Origin: Caldilineaceae bacterium
GTDB taxonomy: Bacteria > Chloroflexota > Anaerolineae > Caldilineales > Caldilineaceae
Direction of reading: 5' to 3'
DNA length: 64,000 nucleotides
Assembly: GCA_022842065.1 (NCBI GenBank)
Contig: JALHQH010000059.1
Coordinates: 1-64,000 of the forward strand
Shown piece after piece: positions 34,365 to 43,584 of the stretch (position 1 is the first letter of the stretch; the number at the start of each line of letters is the position of its first letter). A program made the position numbers and the translations under genes. The notes beneath the pieces were generated by a model. That model searched no databases and had not been told where the DNA came from. It saw nothing but the letters and a program-made list of their open reading frames with translations.

Positions 34365-35666
34365 TTAGAACTGTGGCAAATACGCCCGATGGGCGGCCAA
34401 CATGGCTTCGACCACTTTGTCGGCAGTGGTGTGGTCGGTGACGGCACCATCGGCCAACAGTGCTTCCCGCCAGAGCGCACGGTCACCGGTCAACGCTGCT
34501 TCTACCGTCAGCGCGCAGACCGTCACGCGGCGGGCGATGGGGGCGAGCAAGGCGGGCGGCAAGGCTGGGGTCTGCAAGGCCAGAAACCCACGCCCAGTCG
34601 CTGCGGCTGGGATCTCCAGAATCGCATCAGCGGGCAAGCTAGGGACCGCACCCTGATTGGGCAGATTCACCGAGAAGATCTGTCGCTTGTCCTGGCGCAA
34701 CGAGGCCAGAATTTCGATCAACTGTTCGTGTTCCCCTTCGCCACGGTCAAAGATCCGCGCATCGAGCGGCGCGGCCCCAGTGGCCTGGGCGCGCATCGCA
34801 GCAAAGTGTTGATCCCCACCGGCAATCGTCCCCTCAAAGGAGAAGGCATCAAATCCCAGTTGGCGACCGTAATAACTGCCCTGGGGAAAACGTTCGGGGA
34901 AAAATTCGGTAACGTGGCGGTCATTGACGGCTGGGTAAGCCCCATAGGTGTCAAAGAGTGACCAGGCAAATGGGTTCTGCCGGCGTGCAGGTGCATCAAG
35001 CGCGGCAACGCGTTCACGAACTAAGGGCCACGCATCAACCCCCTGCCAGCGCAGATCATAGATCCAGGTAAAGTGATTGAGCCCCACCCCCAGGCTGGTG
35101 ACTTCCCGCGGCGGTGCGCCGATCAGCGTCGCCAGTTCGCGCGTCACATCATGCACGCCGTGGCAGAGGCCGATCACCTTGGCGTTGGTCGCCTTACGCA
35201 CCGCCCAACAGTTGACCGTCATCGGGTTGGCATAGTTGATAAAGGTTGCCTGCGGGCAGAGCGCGGTGACATCGTGGGCGATGGCGACCATGGCCGGCAC
35301 CATGCGCATGGCGCGGGAAATCCCACCCGGCATGGCGGTATCCCCCACCGGCTGGAAGATGCCATAGCGGCGCGGGATAAAGACATCTTCTTCCCAGGCG
35401 CGCCGGCCACCCACCCCAATCGTCGTGACCACAACATCGGCCCCCGGTAAAACTGTGCGACGATCCTTGGCCGCGGTGACCGTAATGGGAGCTGCTTTGG
35501 CCGCGATCATACGTTGGCTCAGGCCGTCCGCGGTTTCGAGCGCTTGCGGATCAATATCGACCAGGCCAAGCTGCCACGGTTGGCCGGTGTCGATCAGATC
35601 CGCCACTAGCCCCTGCGTAAATGAGGCGCTGCCCGCGCCGATGAGGACGATTTTTTGTGGTTCCAT
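34365..35666 (-). CDS. Glycoside hydrolase family 4 (alpha-galactosidase / phospho-glucosidase type)
   Basis: 433 residues. The N-terminal VLIGAGSASFTQGLV is the GH4 NAD-binding motif; FINYANPM is the NPM signature, VIGLCHG carries the metal-binding Cys-His, and LGVGLNHF the second His motif. GH4 enzymes use NAD, Mn and a redox-elimination mechanism to cleave glycosides. It probably belongs with the ABC sugar transporter at 37710-41062, from which it is separated by an oppositely oriented ATPase/nuclease pair. Confidence 0.85.
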   Translation of the reverse strand: MEPQKIVLIGAGSASFTQGLVADLIDTGQPWQLGLVDIDPQALETADGLSQRMIAAKAAPITVTAAKDRRTVLPGADVVVTTIGVGGRRAWEEDVFIPRRYGIFQPVGDTAMPGGISRAMRMVPAMVAIAHDVTALCPQATFINYANPMTVNCWAVRKATNAKVIGLCHGVHDVTRELATLIGAPPREVTSLGVGLNHFTWIYDLRWQGVDAWPLVRERVAALDAPARRQNPFAWSLFDTYGAYPAVNDRHVTEFFPERFPQGSYYGRQLGFDAFSFEGTIAGGDQHFAAMRAQATGAAPLDARIFDRGEGEHEQLIEILASLRQDKRQIFSVNLPNQGAVPSLPADAILEIPAAATGRGFLALQTPALPPALLAPIARRVTVCALTVEAALTGDRALWREALLADGAVTDHTTADKVVEAMLAAHRAYLPQF

Positions 35667-35780
35667 CGTTTCTATTCGCTCTTTTCAAGAAATCGTTTAA
35701 ACATAGTGTATAATTTGTGTTGGCTTACTGTAAATTGATCGTGCTCCCCTGAATGTCTATAATGAGTGGGAAAGTTCACC

Positions 35781-37124
35781 ATGCAAAGAATTTCCATCAA
35801 AAATTTTATGGCGCTGCGCGATGTCGAGATCGAAATCAACGATCTACTCATTCTCATTGGCGAGCAAGCGAGCGGGAAAAGTACGATCAGCAAACTGGTC
35901 TATTTTTTCAAATCGCTGCGCCAAGATTTGATTGATGTCATTTATGCTGATTTCGAGAAAGAATCTGCGTTGCATAGCCAGTTGTGGAGCAAGATCAGAA
36001 ATAAGTTTTACAGCTATTTTGGCGCGACCAGGCATTTAGACGACTTTACTATTACCTACTTTTACAGTGAAAATGATCGCGTCATTCTTTCCCTAGCGCT
36101 TGATCAAAGTCTGGAAATTTCGTTTGAACCACAGGCCTTTTACCAGAGTTTATTTTTTGGACGAATCGAAACACTTATCAGTGTAGTAAAGCGCTATGCC
36201 AAGCCCCAAAATGCCTATGAGCGTAAAGAATTTCAGCGCGCGTTAGCTGATTTAGAAGCCCATACCGCAACTTTATTCAATGAAGATCACTTGCCACTCT
36301 TTTTGCCGGCGGGCAGAAACATATCTGTAAACTATTCGGAACAGTTTCGTTTTGAGTTTTATGGTAATTTGCGCAGCGATTTGGCTCGCCAAGAAGCAAA
36401 TCCTATTTCATCGTCCGACTTATACCTGATGACGAGCTTCCTTGAACAGATCGAAAGGATCAAACAGCGTTTCCAGTCCAATGATTTTCAAGGACTCATC
36501 AGCGACAAACAAGCATTAGGTGAATCGGTTAATTACCAAGCTCTACAATTAGTCATTGGCTACATTGCAAAAATATTGCGCGGCGATTACAAACAAGATC
36601 AACACGGTGAAAAGATCTATTATGAGGCCGCAAGCTATGTTCTCTTAAACAATGCCTCATCGGGTCAACAAGAAGCGATCCGAATTTTACAAGATGCGTT
36701 CTTGGTCATCTTAGATAATGAAAATGCATTCCGCGTCATCGAGGAACCCGAAGCACATCTATATCCTAAGGCACAGAAATATCTCATAGAAATCTTGGCG
36801 ATTATGCTGAATAGTACAAGTAGCCAGGTTATTCTGACGACACACAGCCCTTACATCTTGAGCATTGTTAATAATCTGTTATTTGCCAGGCGTGTCGCAA
36901 GTAAAAACCCCCTGGTCTCTGCTGAAATCGAAGCGATCCTACCTCGTGCAACTTGGTTAAACCCTGCGGGTGTCAACGCATATTTTCTGCGAGATGGTGG
37001 CTGTGAATCAATCATTGATCCCGCCACTACACTGATCGACCAGAATGTACTTGATGAGATCTCGGAAGAGTTGGGGGCTGATTTTCAAGAACTTTATCAC
37101 ATTCATTCCAGAGCATTTGCATGA
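35781..37124 (+). CDS. ABC-type (AAA_21/OLD-like) ATPase of a two-gene defence-like module
   Basis: 447 residues from the ATG at 35781; an in-frame GTG at 35766 is less likely. GEQASGKST at 28-36 is the P-loop. SSGQQEA near 297 is an ABC-type signature, FRVIEEPEAHLYP near 320 the Walker B with catalytic Glu, and LTTHSPYIL the H-loop. The middle (about 60-280) is helical. This SMC/OLD-like arrangement is typical of defence ATPases. Base composition is visibly AT-richer than the flanking sugar genes, suggesting transfer. The next gene overlaps by 4 nt (ATGA). Confidence 0.8.
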   Translation: MQRISIKNFMALRDVEIEINDLLILIGEQASGKSTISKLVYFFKSLRQDLIDVIYADFEKESALHSQLWSKIRNKFYSYFGATRHLDDFTITYFYSENDRVILSLALDQSLEISFEPQAFYQSLFFGRIETLISVVKRYAKPQNAYERKEFQRALADLEAHTATLFNEDHLPLFLPAGRNISVNYSEQFRFEFYGNLRSDLARQEANPISSSDLYLMTSFLEQIERIKQRFQSNDFQGLISDKQALGESVNYQALQLVIGYIAKILRGDYKQDQHGEKIYYEAASYVLLNNASSGQQEAIRILQDAFLVILDNENAFRVIEEPEAHLYPKAQKYLIEILAIMLNSTSSQVILTTHSPYILSIVNNLLFARRVASKNPLVSAEIEAILPRATWLNPAGVNAYFLRDGGCESIIDPATTLIDQNVLDEISEELGADFQELYHIHSRAFA

Positions 37125-37681
37125 GCAACGCGGAAGCCCTCGTCAACCTACTGCGTGAATTGTATCCAGCACGTCCGACCCAGTGCGTCGATTCCCAGAA
37201 TGAAAGCCATTTGCTGGTCTATGAAGGTGATGATTTCCGCTCTTATCTCATCCCCATGCCCAGCGACCACAGCGCGCCCCGGCTTGGGTTATTGGTTGAG
37301 AACCCCAAGCAGCAGCCGATCTTCCTGTTGGCCCTTGATGCATGTTTCTTTGACAGCAGTGATCCAAGGCGCTGCGATTGTCTCCTCTTTGATAACCACT
37401 ACCTTTGCTTTGTTGAATTAAAGCTCAATGTCAATGTACGTCGCCAAGCGGCCGATAAGTTAAACGACGCGCGCAACCAATTGGGCAGCTCAATTCAGTT
37501 CTTCAAAATCAATGTCTTGCCCAATCTATCCAGTGCCGTTGCCTATAAGCTCGAAGCCTATGCCGTGATGCAAGACAATATCTACCCGAGCAACAGAGCT
37601 TCGCGGAATACCGTATTTGTTAAATTTCTTGAAGAGCATGGTGTAGAGCTATTCGAGAAAAATACAAAGTCATTTCCATAA
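37121..37681 (+). CDS. Small PD-(D/E)XK nuclease-like partner of the ATPase
   Basis: 186 residues, no named family recognised. RCDCLLFDNHYLCFVELKL contains Asp86, Glu99 and Lys101 in the D-x(12)-E-x-K pattern of the restriction-endonuclease fold, on two predicted beta strands. The surrounding alpha/beta pattern fits a minimal nuclease core. The ATGA overlap with the ATPase stop indicates coupled translation, so the two likely form one complex. Cleavage activity is inferred from the motif only. Confidence 0.65.
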   Translation: MSNAEALVNLLRELYPARPTQCVDSQNESHLLVYEGDDFRSYLIPMPSDHSAPRLGLLVENPKQQPIFLLALDACFFDSSDPRRCDCLLFDNHYLCFVELKLNVNVRRQAADKLNDARNQLGSSIQFFKINVLPNLSSAVAYKLEAYAVMQDNIYPSNRASRNTVFVKFLEEHGVELFEKNTKSFP

Positions 37682-37709
37682 GCGCTCTGACTGTGCAATA
37701 CCAGCGATC

Positions 37710-38609
37710 TTATTGCCCGGCCATCGCGCCGGCCATGGTCCCTTTGATCAGATACTGTCGCGCAAAGATAAAGATGAGAAATGAGGGCAACATGTAGATC
37801 AGCCCCATCGCATTCAACATGCCGTAATCCAGATTGGTGTAGGCGATCAGGGCGCGGAATAACCCCAGCGGCATGATAAACTTGTCGGCATCCGAGAGCA
37901 GAATCAGCGGCAGGAAAAACGCGCTCCACGCGCCGTTAAAGGCCAAAATCGCGGCCGCGCCCACCCCCGGCAAGGCCAGCGGAAAGACAATGCGATAAAG
38001 GGTCTGGAAATGGCTCGCCCCATCCAAAAAGGCGGCTTCTTCCAACTCCAGCGGGACGGTGTCAATAAAGCCCTTCATTACCCAAAGCATAAAGGGGATC
38101 GCACCAGCGGTCATACCCAGCACAACGCCAAAGAGGCTGTTGAGCAGGTGTAACTCGCGCATGATCAGGTAGAAGGGGAGCACGGTCGCCGTCCCCGGAA
38201 TGATCTGCACGAGCAGAATGCCAAACATGAGGAAGCGTTTAAAGCGAAAACGGGCGCGCGAAAGGGCATAACCGCCCATGGCGCAGATCACCAGTGACAA
38301 GAGCACCGCGCTGCCCACGGTCACCAGGCTATTGCGCAACAGGGTTAACGCCTGCCCACGCCCCACAATCGCATTCCAGAAGTGATCCCACGTAAAGCCA
38401 ATCGGCCAGTAGAGATAGAGGCTGGAGACATTCTCTGGCTTGTTGGTGAACGCACTCAGAAAAGGCCAGATAAAGGGGATCAAGATGAAGATCGAGAAGA
38501 CTAACAAGAAAAGGTAGATCCCTGTGATCTCCCACTTGGCTTGGCCCTGTCGACGGTTGTCGCGGCGGCGGCTTGGCACTTGTCCCACTTGCACTGTTTC
38601 ACGCTGCAT
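37710..38609 (-). CDS. Sugar ABC transporter permease (MalG type)
   Basis: 299 residues with six TM segments. MKGFIDTVPLELEEAAFLDGASHFQTLYRIVFPLALPG contains the EAA loop that docks the ATPase subunit. The basic N-terminus and length fit the MalG/CUT1 family. It is the last gene of the operon SBP-permease-permease. No ATPase gene is present in the operon, so a shared MsmX/MalK-type ATPase encoded elsewhere is likely. Confidence 0.9.
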   Translation of the reverse strand: MQRETVQVGQVPSRRRDNRRQGQAKWEITGIYLFLLVFSIFILIPFIWPFLSAFTNKPENVSSLYLYWPIGFTWDHFWNAIVGRGQALTLLRNSLVTVGSAVLLSLVICAMGGYALSRARFRFKRFLMFGILLVQIIPGTATVLPFYLIMRELHLLNSLFGVVLGMTAGAIPFMLWVMKGFIDTVPLELEEAAFLDGASHFQTLYRIVFPLALPGVGAAAILAFNGAWSAFFLPLILLSDADKFIMPLGLFRALIAYTNLDYGMLNAMGLIYMLPSFLIFIFARQYLIKGTMAGAMAGQ

Positions 38610-38630
38610 GGTTGATCCTTTTCACTCCAA

Positions 38631-39503
38631 TTACAATTCCACGCGCATGAGGCGCAGGTAGATAAAGGCAAAGATCAGGCTGATCACCAACATGACCATC
38701 GCCGCGGCGCTGCCATAACCCAGTTCAAAAAATTGGAACCCCTGGTTGTAGATATAGATGCCCACCAACTCGGTGGCGTTGCCGGGGCCGCCGCGTGTCA
38801 ACCCAAAGACCAGGTCAAACATGCCAAAGAGGCCAATCGTGTTGAGCAATAGCCAGAGCAGGACCACATAACGGATCAGCGGCAACTTGATGCGGGTTAA
38901 CATCTGCCAGCCATTCGCCCCATCAATCGTCGCCGATTCCAGCAACTCTTTGGGGATGCTTTCCAGCCCAGCCAGGAAGAGAATCATGGCAAAGCCGGCG
39001 TTGTTCCAGAAGTTAACCAGCACAATCGAGAGCATCGGGTAGGTGCGCGTCCAGATAATCGGCTCAATCCCAAAGACGCCCACCATGCGGTTGAGGGTGC
39101 CAAACTCTTTGGCACCCAACATTGATGACCAGATCAGCGCCTGCATAATGCCGGGGATCACCATTGGCAAGACGATCACCGCTAGGAGTGCCCCCTGTCC
39201 CCATAACTTGCGCCGGTTGAGGATCAACGCCGCGATCAGCCCTAGGGTAAATTGCCCGATGTTGGTATAGATCGTGTACTGAATCGTCAGCGACAACGAG
39301 TGATGAAAGTTGCGGTCGGAGAAGAGCTTGATATAGTTCTTCAGCCCCACAAAGGTATAGTCAAGCGCCTTCGGCCCGGCCAACGCCAGATCGGTAAAAC
39401 TAACGTAGATCGCCCAGGCCGAGGGGATCACCGTGAAGACAAAGATCATTAAAAGCGCCGGGGTCAAAAAGAGCCAAAGAATCCGGTTTTGCGTGTGGGC
39501 CAT
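38631..39503 (-). CDS. Sugar ABC transporter permease (MalF type)
   Basis: 290 residues, six TM segments. ESIPKELLESATIDGANGWQMLTRIKLPLI is the EAA loop. The N-terminal TM and PSAWAIYVSFTDL segment are typical of CUT1 permeases. It pairs with the MalG-type permease 21 nt downstream to form the inner-membrane channel. Confidence 0.9.
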   Translation of the reverse strand: MAHTQNRILWLFLTPALLMIFVFTVIPSAWAIYVSFTDLALAGPKALDYTFVGLKNYIKLFSDRNFHHSLSLTIQYTIYTNIGQFTLGLIAALILNRRKLWGQGALLAVIVLPMVIPGIMQALIWSSMLGAKEFGTLNRMVGVFGIEPIIWTRTYPMLSIVLVNFWNNAGFAMILFLAGLESIPKELLESATIDGANGWQMLTRIKLPLIRYVVLLWLLLNTIGLFGMFDLVFGLTRGGPGNATELVGIYIYNQGFQFFELGYGSAAAMVMLVISLIFAFIYLRLMRVEL

Positions 39504-39552
39504 GCGCTACTCTCATTCTGGGTTGATAAAATACGGGGGGCGAACTGCGGGA

Positions 39553-39653
39553 CGTGATGCGTAAAACGTAAAACGTAAAACGTAAAACGTAAGTGCTCGA
39601 TAACACCCCACGTTTCACGCATCACGTTTCACGTTTCACGTTTTACGTTTCAC
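39553..39653. repeat. 7-8-bp unit array with opposing arms
   Basis: Five CGTAAAA units at 39558-39592 face TTTCACG/TTTTACG units at 39611-39653; the arms are complementary across a short spacer. It lies inside the sugar-transporter operon, between the binding-protein stop and the first permease. Confidence 0.9.
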
Positions 39654-39664
39654 GCCTCATCAGC

Positions 39665-41062
39665 CTAGACGCGCGTCACCATCTCTTCACCCAACGCATC
39701 GGTCATGGCGGTAGCGAAGGCTTCCATTGCCTCTTCTGCCGTCACGGTGCCGGTGATGATATCTTCGGTGGCGCGGCCGACGCCGTCGGAAATTTTGCCC
39801 GCCCCTAGCTGGTTAAACTTGAAGGTGCGCCCAGTCTCGAAGAACTTGCTGGCCTGTAGCATTTTGCCGTTGACCACGGTGGCGTAATCTGGGCACTTCT
39901 CGGCAAAATCTTTACGTGCGATTGGTCCGCCGATGTGGATCTTGATGATTTCGCAATCCACTTCCGGTTGGGCGCTATACTTGAGGAATTCAGCAGCCCC
40001 CTCGATCGATTTCGTGTTGGCGGCGACGACGGCACCGACCCCCCCATCAACAAAGGTGAAGGGGTTGCCATCTTCGGCCGGGAAGGCCCAGCGTTCGACC
40101 TTTTCAAAGAGCCCTTCAATCGGCGTCGCGCCCTCAGGACCCCAGTCAAAGGTCCATTGCCAGTCACCACCGGTGACAACGGCAACATCACCGGCGGGGA
40201 AGCCTTCGTACTTGATCGGCTCCCACGGATTGGGCGAGAGCAGTTCATCGACGGTGAGCCAGCCATTTTGCGAGATGGTTTCGTAGACCTGGAAGGCCTT
40301 GAGCAGATTCGGGCTGTGGACCACCCATTTGCCATCTTCAAAGATCGGGCCGTTGAAGCTGAGCCAGATCATCTGGAAGGCTTCGCCCCAGGTGCCGCCG
40401 CCCCACGGCGTCGCCGCCGGGATGCCGGTGGCGGTGGCTTCGGTCTTTTCCGCAATCTGACCACAGATCGCATAGAAATCTTCCCATGTTGCCGGCTGTT
40501 CAGTGGGGATACCCGCTGCTTCCAGCACATCTTTGCGGTAGTAGAAAGAGAAAGTGCTGCCGCCGGGGAGGCCGATCAGCTTGTCATCAAAGTAGGCAAA
40601 GCCCTTGAGCACCTCGGGATATTGCGCCCAATCTTCCCAATTTTCCAGATGGGGCTTGAGGTCGGCCAGGTAACCGGCAGCCACAAAGTCGGCCAACAGT
40701 TCCGGGCGTGAGCCAAAGATGTCGGGCAGGGTGCCGGCCGCGGCATCCAACGTCAACTTGGTCTTGATATCGTTGTCGGTGGCCGGGCCAACGATGCCGT
40801 TGACGCGATAGGGCTGGCCACCCTCTTCCATCGCCTTGTTAAAACCGGCGACCAAGACCTCTTTGGTGCGATTTTCCAACTCGCGGTCGGGGGTCAGGTA
40901 GCTCAGCTCGATCAGTTCACCGGCGGGGGCCGCGGCACCTTCACCACCGCTGGTGGCGGCTGGTGCCGCAGGGGCCGCACAGGCGACTAACGCGCCGCCG
41001 ACACCGGCCAGGGCACTCAGTTGTAAAAAGCGACGACGAGATACATTGGATTGTGTAAACAT
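39665..41062 (-). CDS. Extracellular sugar-binding lipoprotein of the ABC transporter
   Basis: 465 residues. The N-terminus SRRRFLQLSALAGVGGALVAC combines a twin-arginine-type signal with a lipobox (LVAC), then a Pro/Ala/Gly-rich linker. The body has the family 1 extracellular solute-binding layout (LIELSYLTPDRELENRTKEV..., GLPGGSTFSFYYRKDVLEAAGI). It would be anchored outside the membrane and deliver an oligosaccharide to the two permeases. AAGGAG precedes the ATG. A hairpin after the gene may raise its expression over the permeases. Confidence 0.9.
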   Translation of the reverse strand: MFTQSNVSRRRFLQLSALAGVGGALVACAAPAAPAATSGGEGAAAPAGELIELSYLTPDRELENRTKEVLVAGFNKAMEEGGQPYRVNGIVGPATDNDIKTKLTLDAAAGTLPDIFGSRPELLADFVAAGYLADLKPHLENWEDWAQYPEVLKGFAYFDDKLIGLPGGSTFSFYYRKDVLEAAGIPTEQPATWEDFYAICGQIAEKTEATATGIPAATPWGGGTWGEAFQMIWLSFNGPIFEDGKWVVHSPNLLKAFQVYETISQNGWLTVDELLSPNPWEPIKYEGFPAGDVAVVTGGDWQWTFDWGPEGATPIEGLFEKVERWAFPAEDGNPFTFVDGGVGAVVAANTKSIEGAAEFLKYSAQPEVDCEIIKIHIGGPIARKDFAEKCPDYATVVNGKMLQASKFFETGRTFKFNQLGAGKISDGVGRATEDIITGTVTAEEAMEAFATAMTDALGEEMVTRV

Positions 41063-41140
41063 CTGGTTCTCCTTAAATGAACATCAAAATTTGGATGGTG
41101 ATCGTAGCAGTAGCGGGGAGAAAAGCTGCAACAACGCTTC

Positions 41141-41153
41141 GGTATCGATAACC
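41141..41153 (-). promoter_or_regulatory. Possible operator upstream of the binding-protein gene
   Basis: GGTATCGATAACC is a near-perfect palindrome centred on ATCGAT, about 80 nt before the binding-protein start. LacI-family operators often have a central CG. It differs from the 42323-42336 palindrome, so the link to this LacI regulator is unproven. Confidence 0.3.
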
Positions 41154-41244
41154 ATAACACAACAAAATTAACAACTGATGGACTCCTGATTAACGGTTGA
41201 GAGACAATCCACCCCTTTGCGCTGTGTAATGCCAGGTGGCCGCA

Positions 41245-42282
41245 TTAGCAACCATCTGCCGGTCCATTGCGCTGTGATGAGCGGCGCACCACCAGTTCGG
41301 TCTCTAACCACAGGTGTTTGGTGGCTGGTTCACCGCCGATGCGTTCGACTAAGAGTTCGCCGGCGCGCTCGCCCATGGCAATCGCGGGCATGCGCACCGT
41401 GGTCAACGGCGGCGTACAAAAGCTCGCCAGCGGCACATCATCAAATCCGACAACGGCCATGTCTTCGGGGATGCGCAAGCCATGCGCCTGGATCGCTTGG
41501 ACGGCGCCAAAGGCAACCACATCGCTCGCCACAAAGACCGCGGTGGGCCGCTGTGCTTGGGCCAGCAACTGGTTCATTGCCACCAGACCACTCTCTGGGC
41601 TATAGCGCCCATCGGCAATCAACTGTGGCGTAATGGGCAGCCCGGCCAAGGTTAAGGCTGCTTCGTAGCCAAGCAGCCGTTCGTTGGGCTGAGTTGGCCG
41701 CGAAGGGTAATTGGTGATGCAGCCGATGCGCGTATGCCCTTGGGCCAGCAGATGCTCGGTGGCCATCCGTGCACTGGCGCGATTATCAACATCGACCGAA
41801 CAAAACTCGGCATATTGATAACCTAACGTCACCACCGGAAAATCATCTTTAGCCAGCCGCCGCAGCGCCGGGTCATCAGTTGGTGCATCAATCAGGACCA
41901 GGCCATCAATGCGCTTAGCGCGCACCAACTCCATATAGGCATCTTCCATCGAGCCATCGACCGAATCGATCAGTAAGCGCAAGCCCTGTTGTTCGACCGC
42001 CCCCAACAGCCCTTCCATGACCTGCAGTAAAAAGAGATGGGTGGAAAGGTGGTGATCGGTACGGGGGAAGACCAACCCCACAATTTGCGAATGTTGCCCT
42101 GCCAAGCGTTGCGCGGCAGCATTCGGCACATAGTCTAATGCCGCAGCGGCATCCAAAACGCGCTGTCGGGTCGCCTCACTGATATTAGCGTGCGCAACCT
42201 TATTCAGCACATAGGAGACGGTCGTGCGCGACACGCCTGCATGGGTTGCCACATCATGGCTGGTAATCTGCTTCTGACTCAA
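41245..42282 (-). CDS. LacI-family transcriptional regulator
   Basis: 345 residues from a TTG start at 42282. QITSHDVATHAGVSRTTVSYVLN is the helix-turn-helix, NISEATRQRVLDAAAALDYVPNAAAQRLA the hinge, and the remainder a periplasmic-binding-protein-like sugar domain (VVGFDDVPLASFCTPPLTTVRMP). The frame opens with an ATG at 42348, but that lies upstream of the predicted transcription start and its first 22 codons span an operator-like palindrome, so TTG is preferred. It likely represses the adjacent ABC operon and itself. Confidence 0.85.
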   Translation of the reverse strand: MSQKQITSHDVATHAGVSRTTVSYVLNKVAHANISEATRQRVLDAAAALDYVPNAAAQRLAGQHSQIVGLVFPRTDHHLSTHLFLLQVMEGLLGAVEQQGLRLLIDSVDGSMEDAYMELVRAKRIDGLVLIDAPTDDPALRRLAKDDFPVVTLGYQYAEFCSVDVDNRASARMATEHLLAQGHTRIGCITNYPSRPTQPNERLLGYEAALTLAGLPITPQLIADGRYSPESGLVAMNQLLAQAQRPTAVFVASDVVAFGAVQAIQAHGLRIPEDMAVVGFDDVPLASFCTPPLTTVRMPAIAMGERAGELLVERIGGEPATKHLWLETELVVRRSSQRNGPADGC

Positions 42283-42322
42283 AAGCCGCGATTTCCGGTT
42301 AAATAGTAGGGAAAGATTGTTG

Positions 42323-42367
42323 GTGACACGTGTCACTAATTGTAACAACCCTTGGTGGCGCTGTCAA
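42323..42367 (-). promoter_or_regulatory. LacI-gene promoter with palindromic operator
   Basis: On the minus strand TTGACA (42362-42367) and TACAAT (42339-42344) are 17 nt apart. GTGACACGTGTCAC (42323-42336) is a perfect 14-bp palindrome covering the expected start of transcription, consistent with autorepression. Confidence 0.7.
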
Positions 42368-42426
42368 GCGGCAATTCTTTTGGAGAAGAATAAGTAGCTA
42401 CGAACCCCGCCCTAACCCTCACTGCG

Positions 42427-42559
42427 ATTAAGGTAAGCGACCTCACCCCTGGGGTCTCTTTGGGAACCTCTCCAAGTTGGAGCGGGGAGCAATTCTCCCC
42501 CGCTCTGGCGCGGAGAGGGGGTCAGGGGGTGAGGTCGATCGGCCCCTCCTTACCTTAAT
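42427..42559. repeat. 133-bp palindromic intergenic repeat
   Basis: ATTAAGGTAAG (42427-42437) pairs with CTTACCTTAAT (42549-42559), GACCTCACCCC (42440-42450) with GGGGTGAGGTC, and GGAGCGGGG with CCCCGCTC near the centre. CCCTAACCCTC stretches flank it. Non-coding. Confidence 0.75.
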
Positions 42560-42688
42560 GGTTGTGACCCTAACCCTCCCCTGGTAAGGGAGGGAACTGT
42601 GGCCCGGACATCGGTTCCTCCCCTAATCTGCACCCAAGGGGTACCCGGGTTAGGAGGGGGTACCTTGGTAGTTACGGAAAAAAGTAAT

Positions 42689-42717
42689 TTGCCAGCGCCG
42701 TCAATTCGCTTTATGCT
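42689..42717 (+). promoter_or_regulatory. Promoter of the HpaI-type aldolase gene
   Basis: TTGCCA (42689-42694), 17-nt spacer, TATGCT (42712-42717). The spacer end and -10 box (ATTCGCTTTATGCTA) are repeated almost exactly before the ThuA gene at 48336-48364. Confidence 0.55.
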
Positions 42718-42781
42718 ATTAGCCAGCCAATGCAGAAAATCTGCGGAACTTTCTTCAATTCATACGCATCAGGAGCAAGCT

Positions 42782-43519
42782 ATGTCTCAGCCAAAGACCC
42801 TCCGTGCGCGCATCCAAGCCGGCGAAGTACTCGTCGCCCTGCGCGGTTCCCTTGACACTACCAAAAGCCAATTAGCCGATATCTGGGCCACGGGCCGTTA
42901 TGATTATATCTGGATCGATGGGCAACATACGGCCTTTACCGAAGAACAACTCGTCAATTACTGTGCCGCTGCCGAAGATTTGGGCATCGACGTGCAACTG
43001 CGCATTCCGCACACGCGCGACGCCCACAAAGTCGGACGTTATTTGGACTTTGGCCCCAGCGCGGTCCTTGTGCCGGAAGTGATGGGTCACGCCGAAGTTG
43101 ACGACGCCATTGCCTATGCCTACTATGGACCGATTGGGCGGCGCAGTTGGGGTGGTGGCGCGCGCCGTGGTCTACGCAGCGTGGCCAAGGGGCTAGATCG
43201 ACTGGCCTACGCCAAGTGGTGGAATGAGTATGTGATCGTCGGCATTCAGGTTGAGTCAGTCGAGGCGGTGACCAATCTGCGTCAACTGGCCAAGCCTGGT
43301 ATCAGCGTGGTTACCTTTGGGCCTAACGATCTCTCCTTTAGCCTGGAAGCTCACCCCGAATTTGCCCTGACAACCGTGGACGATTGTATGCGCAATGTGG
43401 CTGCGCAACTGCAGGGTACCAATATTCGTCTGGCGATGGGCACCGCCACCAAACCCGCCGAGCGCGACAAATTCTTGGAAATAGGGATCACCCTGTTTCA
43501 GGAGGACGCGCCGGCGTAA
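42782..43519 (+). CDS. HpcH/HpaI-family aldolase
   Basis: 245 residues; the ATG at 42782 follows AGGAG. RYDYIWIDGQHTAFTEEQLVNYCAAAE matches the WxDxEH-like catalytic block (here DGQH), LVPEVMGHAEVDDAI the metal-binding Glu segment, and GPNDLSFSLEAH the conserved GPxDLS motif. Relatives (2-keto-3-deoxyrhamnonate or 4-hydroxy-2-oxoheptanedioate aldolases) split keto acids to pyruvate and an aldehyde with divalent metal. It fits the end of a sugar-acid pathway that could begin with the enolase-superfamily enzyme (inference). Confidence 0.85.
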   Translation: MSQPKTLRARIQAGEVLVALRGSLDTTKSQLADIWATGRYDYIWIDGQHTAFTEEQLVNYCAAAEDLGIDVQLRIPHTRDAHKVGRYLDFGPSAVLVPEVMGHAEVDDAIAYAYYGPIGRRSWGGGARRGLRSVAKGLDRLAYAKWWNEYVIVGIQVESVEAVTNLRQLAKPGISVVTFGPNDLSFSLEAHPEFALTTVDDCMRNVAAQLQGTNIRLAMGTATKPAERDKFLEIGITLFQEDAPA

Positions 43520-43584
43520 ACCTCCTCTTCGCCCAGTTGAGATGGCTGGATTTAGGACACATATGCTGAGCTGGCGATGCCTCG

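Noticed and set aside
39553..39653. Possible CRISPR array
   Set aside because: The units are 7-8 bp, directly adjacent, and present in both orientations; there are no 25-40 bp repeats with unique spacers.
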